Assembly (NCBI GenBank): GCA_943788005.1
Contig: CALSOP010000001.1
Coordinates: forward strand, 248,001 to 312,000
Reading direction: 5' to 3'
From: an uncultured Gammaproteobacteria bacterium
GTDB lineage: Bacteria > Pseudomonadota > Gammaproteobacteria > Eutrophobiales > Eutrophobiaceae
Length of the DNA stretch: 64,000 nt
Numbering within the stretch: position 1 is the stretch's first letter; each line of letters opens with the position of its first letter. A program made the position numbers and the translations under genes. Under the pieces are notes generated by a model, which had not been told where the DNA came from, did not search any database, and worked only from the letters and a program-made list of their open reading frames with translations. This document shows positions 26,862-37,291 of this stretch, piece after piece.

Positions 26862-27737
26862 ATGACAGGAAGGCAGACGATTTCAAGCGTGAGACTGGAA
26901 ATTCAAAAAATCGACCATTTACCTGCTATGCCATCTATAGCGCAAGAGATTCTTATTGCCTCAAATGATGTCAGCAGCGGCTTAGATGATATCGCTAAAA
27001 TAATAAAAAAAGACCCCGCCCTATCAGCAAAAATTATAGGCATGTCTAATTCTGCATTTTTTGGTTTCGGGCGAAAAGTCACAACGCTTGAAGAAGCTAT
27101 CATCAATGTTCTAGGTTTAGATTTAGTAAAAGGTTTTGCGCTAAGTTTGGCAATGAGCAGTGTATTTAACCCGGATAAGTGTCAACAGTTCGATTTAAAA
27201 AAATATTGGTCTAGTGCATTTATAACAGCAGAGCTTGCCTCTGGCTTTGTAAATCTCATTGATTCAGACCAGACTCTCGATCCTAATCAACTCTACCTCC
27301 ATGGATTGTTACACAACATAGGCATTCTGGTTTTAGTCGACAGATTTCCAAATATCATGTCTGAGTTATTTACCACTGCAGCGGAAAACAAAGAAAAACG
27401 TCTAATCGAATACGAAACAGAAACTATTGATTTCAACCATCATGAAGCAGGTGCCTGGTTAGGACATAAGTGGAAACTCCCTTTTGAGTTAATCGATATT
27501 ATCGAACATCACCACAATCTGAAATATCAGGAAAGAAACACTGATATGGTCATGTTGATAGGTCTATGTTCACGAATTTCTCGCCAATGGATCTTGCAGA
27601 CAAACTACGACCCTATGCAAGAACTTGAGACTTTCAAATCACTTAATATCGATAAAAATGCTTTAGAAAAATATATTTCTAAATCATATAAAAAACTTGA
27701 AAACATTAATCAACTTGTTGATGAGATTGCGAGATAA
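26862..27737 (+). CDS. HDOD-domain signalling protein
   Basis: A 291-residue protein almost entirely made of an HDOD domain, a non-catalytic relative of HD phosphohydrolases used in signalling and regulation of motility or chemotaxis. Key parts are IDHLPAMPSIAQEILIASND, IIKKDPALSAKIIGMSNSAF, ALSLAMSSVFNP, LYLHGLLHNIGILVL and EAGAWLGHKWKLPFELIDII. LHNIG stands where an active HD domain would have HDIG, consistent with loss of catalysis. It ends five bases before the GAF-GGDEF start, so the two are probably one operon. Confidence 0.9.
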   Translation: MTGRQTISSVRLEIQKIDHLPAMPSIAQEILIASNDVSSGLDDIAKIIKKDPALSAKIIGMSNSAFFGFGRKVTTLEEAIINVLGLDLVKGFALSLAMSSVFNPDKCQQFDLKKYWSSAFITAELASGFVNLIDSDQTLDPNQLYLHGLLHNIGILVLVDRFPNIMSELFTTAAENKEKRLIEYETETIDFNHHEAGAWLGHKWKLPFELIDIIEHHHNLKYQERNTDMVMLIGLCSRISRQWILQTNYDPMQELETFKSLNIDKNALEKYISKSYKKLENINQLVDEIAR

Positions 27738-27741
27738 GACT

Positions 27742-28932
27742 ATGGAACCAATAAAAGACATCATGGGTAAAATTGAAATACCGGCTGTTGTTAATGCCCA
27801 GTTTATGCAGTTACTAAACTCTCTATCTGGTCTGAGAATTATCTCGAATTTAGGTAATCAACAGCTTGATCGTGAAGATTTAATCGATTCCATGATGCAC
27901 GCAATCTTCGAACACCTTGAAACAGAAGAAGTCTCACTCTATTTACTTGAAGAAGATTCACTTAATTGCGTTGCAAACCTGGATTGGAATGGGTTTGCTA
28001 AAAACAAATCATCAATTAATAATAAAACTCACACCTGCTTAATAAGTGATGGCGTTTTGGGAAAAACAGCAGCAAAGAAAGAAATCATTCATATACCCAA
28101 TTGCAAGACATCAGATGAAAACTTGCTTCACTATGAAACTAATGAAAAAGACATCGGTTCTTTGATCTGTGCGCCTTTATTAGTAAATGATTCGTTATTG
28201 GGAGTCATTGAATTAATTCACCCTGTCCCAAATCATTTTGATTCATGGCAAGAACACTCAGTGATTATCTATGCAGACTTAATGAGTATGCTCTTAAATA
28301 ACGACAAGCTTATGCACAATATGAAAAATATTGTCGATGTTCGTACCAAGGAACTGCGTTATGCTCTTGAAGAATCAGAAAAATTAAAAGCTCGCTATGA
28401 AGAAATGTCGGTCATTGACCCCTTAACCAAGCTATTTAACCGCCGCTACTTTTATACAGAAGTCACCGCAAGTATGGCCAGAGCAAAACGCTACGCCCAA
28501 CCATTCAGCTTGATGCTGATGGATCTGGACCATTTTAAGATGGTAAATGATACTCATGGTCATGAATGTGGAGACAATGTATTAAAAACCATTGCCGAAA
28601 TACTCACTGAGTTCACCCGCGAAGGTGATACTCTTGCAAGAATTGGCGGCGAAGAATTTGTGCTGGCACTACCTGAAACTAACCCCGCAGGTGCGCAAAA
28701 ACTTGCTAGACGGATCATATCGACAATTAAAGAAGCTGACTGGGATTGTCGAGGAGCCAAGATGAGTATAACTATGAGCATCGGCCTTTCTTCATTACGT
28801 CATCATGAAAATGATTTGCTTGATGATGACTTTCAGGTGAGTGATATTCTTAGAGAGGCTGATCGAGCCTTATACTTTGTCAAAGGTCACGGACGAAACA
28901 ACATAAAATCTTATTCTGATATTCCGGAATAA
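27742..28932 (+). CDS. GAF-GGDEF diguanylate cyclase
   Basis: About 396 residues from the ATG at 27742; an in-frame ATG at 27697 lies inside the preceding gene. A GAF sensor domain (about residues 25-185) is followed by a short coiled coil (KELRYALEESEKLKARYEEM) and a GGDEF domain. The active-site motif reads GGEEF, a functional variant, and an inhibitory RxxD site (REGD) precedes it by five residues, so the enzyme should make cyclic di-GMP with product feedback. Conserved FKMVNDTHGHECGD is present. It is coupled to the HDOD gene. Confidence 0.92.
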   Translation: MEPIKDIMGKIEIPAVVNAQFMQLLNSLSGLRIISNLGNQQLDREDLIDSMMHAIFEHLETEEVSLYLLEEDSLNCVANLDWNGFAKNKSSINNKTHTCLISDGVLGKTAAKKEIIHIPNCKTSDENLLHYETNEKDIGSLICAPLLVNDSLLGVIELIHPVPNHFDSWQEHSVIIYADLMSMLLNNDKLMHNMKNIVDVRTKELRYALEESEKLKARYEEMSVIDPLTKLFNRRYFYTEVTASMARAKRYAQPFSLMLMDLDHFKMVNDTHGHECGDNVLKTIAEILTEFTREGDTLARIGGEEFVLALPETNPAGAQKLARRIISTIKEADWDCRGAKMSITMSIGLSSLRHHENDLLDDDFQVSDILREADRALYFVKGHGRNNIKSYSDIPE

Positions 28933-29237
28933 CCGTTCACAACTTCATTTATATTTTCCGTACCTTTACACCTCTAAATCGCAATTAAATTTGTGGTTCC
29001 ACTTGATTTAGTCTACTAAAACAAGAATGATATATGCACAAGAAGCTGGAGATGCTGCTTGGCGGCATCCGTTGTCCGTATTTCATCATTATAATTTTAA
29101 TAATTACAATTAGATATATAAGCATCCTTCGTCTTAAAGTTAACAAAATCCGATAAAGCAGGAGTTCCTTTCATGGGAATTCTGCTTTTATTTCTTACAG
29201 CTATTAAATTTAAACAATCAAATTGAGGGAAACATTA
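28933..29237 (+). other. Structured leader region upstream of pckG
   Basis: About 300 bases without a gene. It contains a tight 8-base hairpin near 29051-29070 (GATGCTGC/GCGGCATC) and a terminator-like hairpin at 29155-29188, both in the pckG direction. No known riboswitch consensus was recognised. Confidence 0.45.
29155..29194 (+). terminator. Terminator-like hairpin about 45 bases before pckG
   Basis: AAAGCAGGAGTTCC pairs with GGAATTCTGCTTT (one bulge, one G-U pair) and is followed by TTTTATTTCTT. It lies only about 45 bases before the pckG ATG, so it could be a transcription attenuator of pckG or the end of a short independent RNA. It is about 220 bases after the GGDEF stop. Confidence 0.6.
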
Positions 29238-31043
29238 ATGGCAACGCAAAATAAAAAACTGCTGACCTGGGTTGATGATATGGCCGCTTTGTGTGAACCA
29301 GATAACATCGTATGGTGTGATGGTTCAGATGCAGAGTGGGAAACCATGTGGGATATCATGGTCAAAAGCGGCACCGCCAGAAAGCTGAATGAGGACAAAC
29401 GTCCAAACAGCTACCATGTTAATTCGATTCCTGCTGATGTAGCGCGTGTTGAGGATCGCACCTATATCTGTTCAGAGAAAGAAGAAGATGCTGGCCCTAC
29501 AAACAATTGGGCTGATCCAACTGAAATGCGCAAAACATTGAACACTATGTTCAGCGGGTGTATGAAAGGCCGTACCATGTATGTTATTCCTTTCAGCATG
29601 GGCCCTATCGGTTCTGATATCGCACAGATCGGTGTTGAAATATCAGATTCTCCTTACGTTGTTACGAATATGCATATCATGGCCAGAGTAGGCAATGCTG
29701 TACTCGATGTCTTAGGTGCTGATGGCGACTTTGTGCCTTGCCTTCACTCTGTCGGCGTTCCATTAGCTGCGGGTGATAAAGATGCACCATGGCCTTGTAA
29801 TCCAGATAATCGTTACATTGTTCATTATCCAGAAACCCGTGAGATCTGGTCTTTTGGTTCGGGTTATGGTGGTAATGCATTACTCGGCAAGAAATGTTTC
29901 GCACTGCGAATTGCCTCAACAATGGCGCGTGATGAAGGCTGGATGGCTGAGCACATGCTCATCCTGAAACTCACTAATCCTGAGGGTGTTGTGAAATACG
30001 TCGCCGGTGCTTTTCCAAGCGCTTGTGGCAAAACTAACCTCGCCATGCTGACACCAACTATTCCCGGCTGGGAAGTTGAAACTGTCGGCGACGATATTGC
30101 TTGGATGAAATTTGGTGCAGATGGTCAATTGTATGCAATCAATCCCGAAGCAGGTTTCTTTGGTGTAGCGCCAGGCACAGGTATGGCCACGAATGCAAAT
30201 GCCATGTTGTCTATGGAAGCAAATGCTATTTTTACTAACGTTGCTGAAACCGATGACGGTGATGTTTGGTGGGAATCTATGACAAAAGAAGCGCCTGCTC
30301 ATCTTATCGACTGGAAAGGTAACGACTGGACACCAGCGTCAGAGAAACCTTCTTCGCACCCAAATGCCCGATTCACCGCACGTGCAGGTCAATGCCCTGT
30401 TATTGCAGATGAATGGGAAGATCCAAAAGGCGTTCCAATCAGCGCTATTTTATTCGGTGGTCGTCGCGCCTCTGTCGTGCCTTTGGCAACAGAAGCTCTG
30501 GATTGGAATCATGGCACTTTCCTCGGCACCATTATCGCCTCTGAGATGACTGCGGCTGCTTTCGGTGCCATCGGCAAATTGCGTCGAGATCCGATGGCAA
30601 TGCTGCCATTCTGCGGTTACAACATGGCGGATTATTGGGGTCACTGGTTAGATATGGGTAAAACCGAAGGTGCTAAAATGCCAAAGGTTTACTACGTCAA
30701 TTGGTTCCGTAAAAACGAAGCTGGCAAATTTATGTGGCCCGGCTTCGGTGAAAATAGCCGTGTTCTGAAATGGGTATTTGAACGTTGTACTGGTACTGCT
30801 GACGCTATCGAAACTGCGATAGGCAATATGCCAACATTGGATGGAATCGATTTCAACGGTTTGGATATGTCTGATGAAGATATCGCAAACCTGATGCGTG
30901 TGGATACTGAAGGTTGGTTGTCTGAATTACAGGGTATAGAAGAATATTACGATACCTTTGGTGACCATTTACCTGCAGAATTACGAGCGCAGGTTCAAGC
31001 ACTTCGAGAACGCCTTGAATCTACTCAACAAGCCGTAGCGTAA
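29238..31043 (+). CDS. pckG: Phosphoenolpyruvate carboxykinase (GTP)
   Basis: Converts oxaloacetate and GTP to phosphoenolpyruvate, a gluconeogenic step. The protein is about 601 residues from the ATG at 29238, with GAGGGA eight bases upstream; the TTG at 29223 would be an extension. Diagnostic segments of the GTP-type enzyme are [40 protein letters not shown], the P-loop [14 protein letters not shown] with its reactive Cys, and [11 protein letters not shown]. It has its own structured leader and terminator. Together with glcB and the damaged pyk in the same window it suggests growth on acids or C2-C4 compounds. Confidence 0.97.
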   Translation: MATQNKKLLTWVDDMAALCEPDNIVWCDGSDAEWETMWDIMVKSGTARKLNEDKRPNSYHVNSIPADVARVEDRTYICSEKEEDAGPTNNWADPTEMRKTLNTMFSGCMKGRTMYVIPFSMGPIGSDIAQIGVEISDSPYVVTNMHIMARVGNAVLDVLGADGDFVPCLHSVGVPLAAGDKDAPWPCNPDNRYIVHYPETREIWSFGSGYGGNALLGKKCFALRIASTMARDEGWMAEHMLILKLTNPEGVVKYVAGAFPSACGKTNLAMLTPTIPGWEVETVGDDIAWMKFGADGQLYAINPEAGFFGVAPGTGMATNANAMLSMEANAIFTNVAETDDGDVWWESMTKEAPAHLIDWKGNDWTPASEKPSSHPNARFTARAGQCPVIADEWEDPKGVPISAILFGGRRASVVPLATEALDWNHGTFLGTIIASEMTAAAFGAIGKLRRDPMAMLPFCGYNMADYWGHWLDMGKTEGAKMPKVYYVNWFRKNEAGKFMWPGFGENSRVLKWVFERCTGTADAIETAIGNMPTLDGIDFNGLDMSDEDIANLMRVDTEGWLSELQGIEEYYDTFGDHLPAELRAQVQALRERLESTQQAVA

Positions 31044-31063
31044 GTATTATAAGTTAGTCTAAT

Positions 31064-31089
31064 AAAGCCCGCCTTGTGCGGGTTTTATT
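31064..31089 (+). terminator. Intrinsic terminator after pckG
   Basis: AAAGCCCGC and GCGGGTTTT form a stem around a CTTGT loop, followed by a T-rich run, 20 bases after the pckG stop codon. Confidence 0.85.
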
Positions 31090-31143
31090 AATTAAAAATA
31101 TAATAAAATTGAGTAGGAAATCGAATCAGAATGGGAATTACAA

Positions 31144-32079
31144 TTACGTAATTCCCATTATCAATAATATCGAACTAAGACTACTGGAATTGATTTGATA
31201 TGGTGTGCCTGCACGAACAAGCGGCTTACCATTATAAGCAACACCAATACATGCGGCTTGCAACATGGGCAAGTCATTCGCTCCATCCCCAACTGTACAA
31301 GTCTGTTCTAATGTAATTGCTAGTTGTTTAGCTTCTTGTTTGAGCACGTTTAATTTCGTGTTCGCGTCAACAATGGGTTCCACTACCTTACCTGTTAATC
31401 TGCCATTGGTAATTTCCGCCTTGTTACAAACATAACGATCAAAGCCCAGCTTTACTGCAACTACTTTTACTATAGGCTCAAAACCACCACTGACAAGCAC
31501 CGTACGCAACCCGTGCTTCTGTGCCAAGTTAATCAGTTCCTCCGCACCGAGGTTAGTTTGAACCTCCTGTGCAATCTCTTCGAAGATCTTCTCTGAAACG
31601 CCTTCCAGTAAACTAACGCGTTCATCCAGTGCCTTACGAAAGTCCAACTCCCCTCGCATCGCTCTGACAGTAATTTCACGAACCTGTTCCCCGATGCCAG
31701 TGCTCGCAGCAATATCGTCCAGCGTCTCAGTTTGTACGATCGTGCTATCCATATCACAGATTAAAAGTCTTTTCTTTCGTCCAGCAACCGGCAAAACAAA
31801 AACATCAGCGTCTACGTCTGATACCAAGACCAATAGTTTTTGGAATATTTCCCAAGCAACTTGTGTAGTTGCTGCAATATAGAACTCGGTTGCTTGTTTA
31901 TCAGACAGCATATTGGTTGAATCAATATCAATATTATTTTGATAAAGAAATTGTTGCGTTAATTTCACAACAGCATCATTAATCGACATTGATACTAGGA
32001 CAACAACAAAAGCTGATTGCGTATCCTCTGCTCTGTTTAATAACCAATAGGGATCAGGAAAAGGTTTTACCTCATTCAT
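31144..32079 (-). CDS. serB: Phosphoserine phosphatase SerB
   Basis: Last step of serine biosynthesis: O-phosphoserine to serine. 311 residues with a variable N-terminal region of about 100 residues (ACT-like in relatives) and a HAD core: nucleophile motif LICDMDSTIVQTE, LVSGGFEPIVKVVAVKLGF and VGDGANDLPMLQAACIGVAY. Its ATG overlaps the serA stop by four bases (ATGA), placing it last in the serC-serA-serB operon. Confidence 0.96.
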   Translation of the reverse strand: MNEVKPFPDPYWLLNRAEDTQSAFVVVLVSMSINDAVVKLTQQFLYQNNIDIDSTNMLSDKQATEFYIAATTQVAWEIFQKLLVLVSDVDADVFVLPVAGRKKRLLICDMDSTIVQTETLDDIAASTGIGEQVREITVRAMRGELDFRKALDERVSLLEGVSEKIFEEIAQEVQTNLGAEELINLAQKHGLRTVLVSGGFEPIVKVVAVKLGFDRYVCNKAEITNGRLTGKVVEPIVDANTKLNVLKQEAKQLAITLEQTCTVGDGANDLPMLQAACIGVAYNGKPLVRAGTPYQINSSSLSSILLIMGIT

Positions 32080-33671
32080 AATACTAATGGGTTAAAGTTT
32101 AGATATTGCACATCGCGGATATACTCAATCGCCCTTAAGCCATCAAGATCGGTTGCGTTAATAGGTGCATCTATCTCAAGTAAAGAAACCGCATCGCCTC
32201 GGCTTTCTCTGCGTCCAAGATGCATATTAGCAATATTAATATTTTTATCTGCGGCAAAGTTGCCTATCGCACCAATTATCCCCGGCTCATCCTGATTGGT
32301 GATATACAACATATGTTCACCAAATTCTGACTCCAGTTTAATCCCTTTAATCTCAATTAATCTGGGCCGATTTTGTATTAAGGTACCGCAGACACTGCGT
32401 GTCTTATCATCAGCAGTAATACTGATGGTAACGCGATTGTGATATACCTCTTCGAGGTCCTCTTTTGCTTCAGTAACGTGTATACCTCGATCACGCGCTA
32501 CCTCACGTGCATTAACTACATTAATATCATTAAAGTGTGGCGCTAACACCGATTGCACAACCTGAGTAGTCAATGGTTCTACATTTAACTTGGCTGCATC
32601 ACCACCAAAAGTCACCGTTATGCCTTGAATTGCGGTATGACTTAGTTGTCCAGCAAATGCCCCTAGATAATTAGTTAACTGAAAATAGGGTGCTAATTGT
32701 CGCACTTCTTCTGCTGACAAGTTTGGAGCATTCAGCGCATTCTTTATTGAACCTTCTAAAAGGTAATCCGAGATTTGTTCAGCAATTTGTACGGCAACCT
32801 TTTCCTGAGCTTCAGTTGTTGATGCTCCCAGATGCGGTGTACAGATCACATTCTCTAAACCAAACAACGGGTTTTCCTTTGCGGGTTCTTCCAAATAGAC
32901 ATCTAAGGCGGCACCTTTTAAATGACCGTTCTCAAGAGCAACTCGTAATGCTAGCTCATCTACCAAACCACCGCGGGCACAGTTAATTAACAAAGCGCCT
33001 TTCTTCATTTTATTAATCGCCGAGGCACTGATGATGTTTTCTGTCTCTGGCGTCTTTGGCACATGCAATGAAATAACATCCGATGTTGTCAACAATTCTT
33101 CCAGTTCAACTTTTTTAATGCCTAATGAATTAGCACGCTCTTCCGTTAAATAAGGATCATAGGCTTGCACCTTGAGACCAAAACCGATTGCCTTCTGCGC
33201 AACGATAGATCCGATATTGCCAGAGCCTATAATGCCGAGCATTTTGCCAGTTAATTCAATTCCCATATATTTAGACTTGGCCCAGGCACCGGCATGAGTC
33301 GTTTGGTTGGCCTGCGGGATATGCCGCGCCAGAGAAAACATCATCGCTAAAGCATGTTCCGCAGTGGTAATCGCGTTACCCATGGGTGTATTCATAACCA
33401 CGATTCCTTTTCCTGTGCATGCTGGCACATTAATATTGTCGACACCGATCCCGGCACGACCAACCACTTTTAATTGCGTTGCTGCCTCTAAAACCTTTTC
33501 TGTCACATTGGTTGAAGAACGTATCGCTAGTCCATGAAAATCGGGGATCATATCGAGCAGTTCTTCTTCAGTCATTTTCCCTGTTTGAACGACATCTATT
33601 CCACGTTGTTCAAATACATCTACGGCTTGACTAGACATAGGGTCGGAAATTAATACACGTACTTTACTCAT
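32076..33671 (-). CDS. serA: D-3-phosphoglycerate dehydrogenase SerA, long form
   Basis: First step of serine biosynthesis, oxidising 3-phosphoglycerate with NAD. 531 residues, the long form. The order is substrate domain, NAD-binding domain (LGIIGSGNIGSIVAQKA, INCARGGLVDELAL, CTPHLGASTTEAQEKVA with the catalytic His), an intervening ASB domain (about 320-450) and a C-terminal ACT domain (MLYITNQDEPGIIGAIGNFA) likely used for serine feedback. It overlaps serB and serC by four bases on either side, so the three enzymes are translationally coupled. Confidence 0.97.
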   Translation of the reverse strand: MSKVRVLISDPMSSQAVDVFEQRGIDVVQTGKMTEEELLDMIPDFHGLAIRSSTNVTEKVLEAATQLKVVGRAGIGVDNINVPACTGKGIVVMNTPMGNAITTAEHALAMMFSLARHIPQANQTTHAGAWAKSKYMGIELTGKMLGIIGSGNIGSIVAQKAIGFGLKVQAYDPYLTEERANSLGIKKVELEELLTTSDVISLHVPKTPETENIISASAINKMKKGALLINCARGGLVDELALRVALENGHLKGAALDVYLEEPAKENPLFGLENVICTPHLGASTTEAQEKVAVQIAEQISDYLLEGSIKNALNAPNLSAEEVRQLAPYFQLTNYLGAFAGQLSHTAIQGITVTFGGDAAKLNVEPLTTQVVQSVLAPHFNDINVVNAREVARDRGIHVTEAKEDLEEVYHNRVTISITADDKTRSVCGTLIQNRPRLIEIKGIKLESEFGEHMLYITNQDEPGIIGAIGNFAADKNINIANMHLGRRESRGDAVSLLEIDAPINATDLDGLRAIEYIRDVQYLNFNPLVL

Positions 33672-34867
33672 GATACTTCTCCTGAATTTAACTTTTCATT
33701 CACCCAACGCGCATAAGCCCAATCAAGCCATGGCATTAATTTTTCCAGATCAGACGCTTCAACTGTTGCACCGCCCCATAAACGAAAACCGGTCGGTGCA
33801 CTACGATAAGCGGCTATATCATAAGCAACGCCTTCTTCTTCCAACCATTGACACATTAAGCCAGTCGCTGTTTGTTGTTGCTCATCACTTAAGTTTGAAA
33901 ACTCTTTGGATACAACTTTTAAACACATTGATGTTGTCGATAAGGTTTCTATTTTGTTTGGCAACCAATCTATCCACTCAGTTTGACTCACCCAGGTATC
34001 CACTGCCTTGAAATTATCATTACAACGTTGGATCAAGGAGGGTAAACCACCAATCGATTCAGCCCAACTTAATGCCGAGTGCAAATCTTCCAGCGCCAAC
34101 ATACTTGGTGTATTTAATGTTGCGCCTTTAAACACGCCTTGAGTGACTTTACCGCTCTTGGTAATTCGGAAAATCTTCGGTAATGGACGTGGTGGTTGAT
34201 AAGTCTCAAGACGCTTAATAGCCTTTGGACTTAAAGCTAACATTCCGAATCCCCCTTCACTACCCAAGACCTTTTGCCACGACCAGGTAACAACATCGAG
34301 TTTGTCAAAATCCATTTTCATGGCAAATGCTGCAGAAGTGGCATCACAAAAAACGATGCCTTTTTGATCTGGAGTTATCCAATCCAGATTGGGAACACGT
34401 ACGCCACTAGTAGTGCCGTTATAGACAAAGACAATATCGCGATCAATTTTTGCCTGAGATAAATCTGGCAAATCACCATAATCAGCCTGGTAAATATTCA
34501 GATCATCAATCTTCAATTGATTCTCGATATCTCCCGCCCAATCGCTGGAAAAACTTTCCCAAACAAAGACATCGACACCGCATGGCCCTAGCATCGACCA
34601 TAAGGCTAATTCAAAGGCACCGGTATCAGAAGCAGGCACGATCGCGAGTTGCCAGTCATCAGGTAGACCTAATAAATTAGCCGAACGCGTGATAGCTTCG
34701 TGTAAACGGGATTTTGGTATGGGTGCTCGATGACTACGACCCAGATTACTTACAGAAAGGTTGGATAGATTCCAACCAGGATGTTTTTTACACGGTCCGG
34801 ATGAAAAACGAGGATCGTCCGGCCGCACGTCAGGCTTTTCACAAAGCCGTTTAGCAGATGTATTCAT
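33668..34867 (-). CDS. serC: Phosphoserine aminotransferase SerC, Methanosarcina/alphaproteobacterial type
   Basis: PLP enzyme converting 3-phosphohydroxypyruvate to phosphoserine; 399 residues. It is not the E. coli SerC subtype: RPDDPRFSSGPCKKHPGWNL, NLGRSHRAPIPKSRLHEAI and the PLP-lysine segment WSWQKVLGSEGGFGMLALSP are typical of the Methanosarcina/alphaproteobacterial type. It is the first gene of the operon, and its stop overlaps the serA start by four bases (ATGA). A GACGG/CCGTC hairpin lies in its leader at 34882-34898; no function could be assigned to it. Confidence 0.93.
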   Translation of the reverse strand: MNTSAKRLCEKPDVRPDDPRFSSGPCKKHPGWNLSNLSVSNLGRSHRAPIPKSRLHEAITRSANLLGLPDDWQLAIVPASDTGAFELALWSMLGPCGVDVFVWESFSSDWAGDIENQLKIDDLNIYQADYGDLPDLSQAKIDRDIVFVYNGTTSGVRVPNLDWITPDQKGIVFCDATSAAFAMKMDFDKLDVVTWSWQKVLGSEGGFGMLALSPKAIKRLETYQPPRPLPKIFRITKSGKVTQGVFKGATLNTPSMLALEDLHSALSWAESIGGLPSLIQRCNDNFKAVDTWVSQTEWIDWLPNKIETLSTTSMCLKVVSKEFSNLSDEQQQTATGLMCQWLEEEGVAYDIAAYRSAPTGFRLWGGATVEASDLEKLMPWLDWAYARWVNEKLNSGEVS

Positions 34868-35061
34868 TGTCTAATCTCTAATTAGTCGACGGTTTGCTCC
34901 GTCAGGCACGGAAAATACTATCTCAATTTGGCAGGAATGCAAAAATTATTTTTTAGATTAGTAAATGGATTGATATTGCTTTGAGCATTAATTTCACTTA
35001 ATCTGCTGCGTCGCGTCATCTATTCAATTTTTAACCAAGTCTAAAAGGTATCAGTGAAACC

Positions 35062-37245
35062 ATGGGCATTGAAACTGAAAACTACGTTACCGCAGGAAAA
35101 CTGCACATCAAAAAAAGTCTCTACGATCTTGTAAAAAAAGAGATCGCGCCAAAAACAGAAGTCACCAACAAAAATTTCTGGGCATCGCTAGAGAAAATTC
35201 TTGCCGACTTCATGCAACGAAATGCAGCGTTATTAAAAAAACGCGACGCATTACAAAAAAAAATAGATGCCTGGCATATTGAACATCGTGGGAAAAAACA
35301 TAAGCCTCTGGCCTATAAAAAATTTCTGAAAGAAATTGGTTATCTGGTCGATGATGTCGAAGATTTTAGTATCAACACTGAAAATGTTGATGATGAAATT
35401 GCACTTGTCCCGGGTCCTCAACTCGTCGTTCCATTAGATAATGCCCGTTATGTTTTAAATGCCGTTAATGCGCGTTGGGGTAGTTTATATGACGCCTCTT
35501 ACACGACGGACACAATTCCACAAGGAAATGGTTGTAGAAGAATCAAGAAATATAATCCCATACGTGGTGATAAGGTTATTGAACGCGGACGGAACTTACT
35601 CGATAGACATTTTGCATTGGAAAGAGATACACACAAGCACGTAACTCAATACCTAATAAGGGACAACCAACTTGTTGTACATTTCGGCGACGGAACTGAG
35701 ACGACATTGCTCAAACCCCAACAATACATTGGTTATACCGGCAAACCTGATAATCCAGATTCTATACTCCTGTCTCATCATAACTTGCATGTTGAAATCA
35801 AGTTCGGTGATGGTTTATTTATTGGGCGCCGTGACCATGCCAAGATTTATGATATACATATTGAATCGGCCATCACAGCGATTATGGATTGTGAAGATTC
35901 GGTTGCCTCTGTCGATACTGAAGATAAATTAAAGGTATATCGTAATTGGTTAGGTTTAATGAAGGGCACCTTGGTACGTTCGATAGAAAAAGACGGCAAA
36001 ACAATTGAACGTGCCATGGAACCAGACAAAGAATTTATCGGCAATGCTGGCAAGCCTGTTATAAAAAAGGGACGTAGCCTGATGCTGGTACGTAATGTTG
36101 GCAGTCAGCTTTATACCGATATGGTTTTGTATGATGGAAAACTGGTTCCTGAAACAATGGTCGACTTAATGGTGACATCGCTTTGTGCCATACATGATAT
36201 AAACGGCACTTCAAAACGACCCAACAGCTTAAAAGGTTCTGTCTATATTGTTAAGCCAAAGATGCATGGCCCTGAAGAAGTCGCGTTCGCTAATGAATTA
36301 TTTACGCGCGCAGAAGAAGCACTCAAGTTATCAAAGAACACCTTGAAAATGGGTATCATGGATGAAGAGCGACGCACATCGGTCAATCTCAAAGCCTGTA
36401 TAAAGGCAGCGAGTGAACGTCTGGTTTTCATCAATACCGGCTTTTTGGATCGTACCGGTGATGATATCCATACCAATATGGAAGCAGGTCCGGTTATTCC
36501 CAAGGCAGAGATTAAACATGCAAAATGGTTGCAGGCTTATGAAGCCTCAAACGTTCAAATTGGCCTGGAATGTGGTTTGAAAGATAAAGCTCAAATTGGA
36601 AAAGGCATGTGGGCAATGCCAGAAGAAATGCAGAATATGATGAAGGCTAAGATTCAACACCTTAAGGCTGGTGCCAATACATCATGGGTGCCTTCGCCTG
36701 TTGCAGCAACATTGCATTCTATTCATTACCATCGCCTCAACGTTAAGAGCAGACAAGATGCTTTAATGACAGCGGCTAAGGTGCCAGTAGATGATATTCT
36801 TGATATCCCGGTGATAGATCCAAAACGCAAACTATCTTCTCTAGAGATACGCCATGAGCTGGAAAATAATGCACAAGGCATACTCGGCTATGTATCACGC
36901 TGGGTAGGTCAAGGTGTTGGCTGTTCCAAGGTGCCTGATATCAATGATGTTGCATTAATGGAAGACTGTGCAACCTTAAGAATATCCAGCCAACATATTG
37001 CGAACTGGTTACACCATGGCATCATTACCAAAGAAGAAGTCCGTGATGCAATGAAGCGCATGGCTGTGATAGTTGATCGACAAAACCGTGATGACAAATA
37101 TTACCAGCCAATGTCAAAAGACTTTTCTAGCAGTGTCCCCTTTCAGGCTGCACTCGATCTGGTCTTAAAGGGTCGTAAACAAGCTAACGGTTATACTGAA
37201 TTTATTCTATATAAACGACGACAAGAACAAAAATCTCTGGCATAA
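35062..37245 (+). CDS. glcB: Malate synthase G
   Basis: Condenses glyoxylate with acetyl-CoA to malate in the glyoxylate bypass or glycolate use. 727 residues, the length of the monomeric G form. Recognisable parts are LVPGPQLVVPLDNARYVLNA, NARWGSLYDA, the catalytic region ITAIMDCEDSVASVDTEDK, YIVKPKMHGPEEVAFANELF, MGIMDEERRTSVNLKACIK and NTGFLDRTGDDIHTNMEAGP. No isocitrate lyase or glycolate oxidase gene is beside it. AAGGTATC lies before the ATG. It ends in a strong terminator. Confidence 0.97.
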   Translation: MGIETENYVTAGKLHIKKSLYDLVKKEIAPKTEVTNKNFWASLEKILADFMQRNAALLKKRDALQKKIDAWHIEHRGKKHKPLAYKKFLKEIGYLVDDVEDFSINTENVDDEIALVPGPQLVVPLDNARYVLNAVNARWGSLYDASYTTDTIPQGNGCRRIKKYNPIRGDKVIERGRNLLDRHFALERDTHKHVTQYLIRDNQLVVHFGDGTETTLLKPQQYIGYTGKPDNPDSILLSHHNLHVEIKFGDGLFIGRRDHAKIYDIHIESAITAIMDCEDSVASVDTEDKLKVYRNWLGLMKGTLVRSIEKDGKTIERAMEPDKEFIGNAGKPVIKKGRSLMLVRNVGSQLYTDMVLYDGKLVPETMVDLMVTSLCAIHDINGTSKRPNSLKGSVYIVKPKMHGPEEVAFANELFTRAEEALKLSKNTLKMGIMDEERRTSVNLKACIKAASERLVFINTGFLDRTGDDIHTNMEAGPVIPKAEIKHAKWLQAYEASNVQIGLECGLKDKAQIGKGMWAMPEEMQNMMKAKIQHLKAGANTSWVPSPVAATLHSIHYHRLNVKSRQDALMTAAKVPVDDILDIPVIDPKRKLSSLEIRHELENNAQGILGYVSRWVGQGVGCSKVPDINDVALMEDCATLRISSQHIANWLHHGIITKEEVRDAMKRMAVIVDRQNRDDKYYQPMSKDFSSSVPFQAALDLVLKGRKQANGYTEFILYKRRQEQKSLA

Positions 37246-37259
37246 AAATTTACCTGAAT

Positions 37260-37291
37260 CAGTACTCCCTTGAACAGGGAGTATTGTTTTT
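37260..37291 (+). terminator. Intrinsic terminator after glcB
   Basis: CAGTACTCCCT and AGGGAGTATTG pair around a five-base loop and are followed by TTTTT on the plus strand, 14 bases after the glcB stop. The convergent PfkB gene ends inside this structure. Confidence 0.88.

Noticed and set aside
29677-30644. Overlapping antisense frames of 60 to 128 residues within pckG
   Set aside because: Shadows of a conserved gene with low-complexity translations and no start signals.
34920-34950. Sigma-54-like TGGCAGGAATGCA before glcB/serC
   Set aside because: The GG-to-GC distance is seven bases instead of ten, so it does not fit a -24/-12 promoter.
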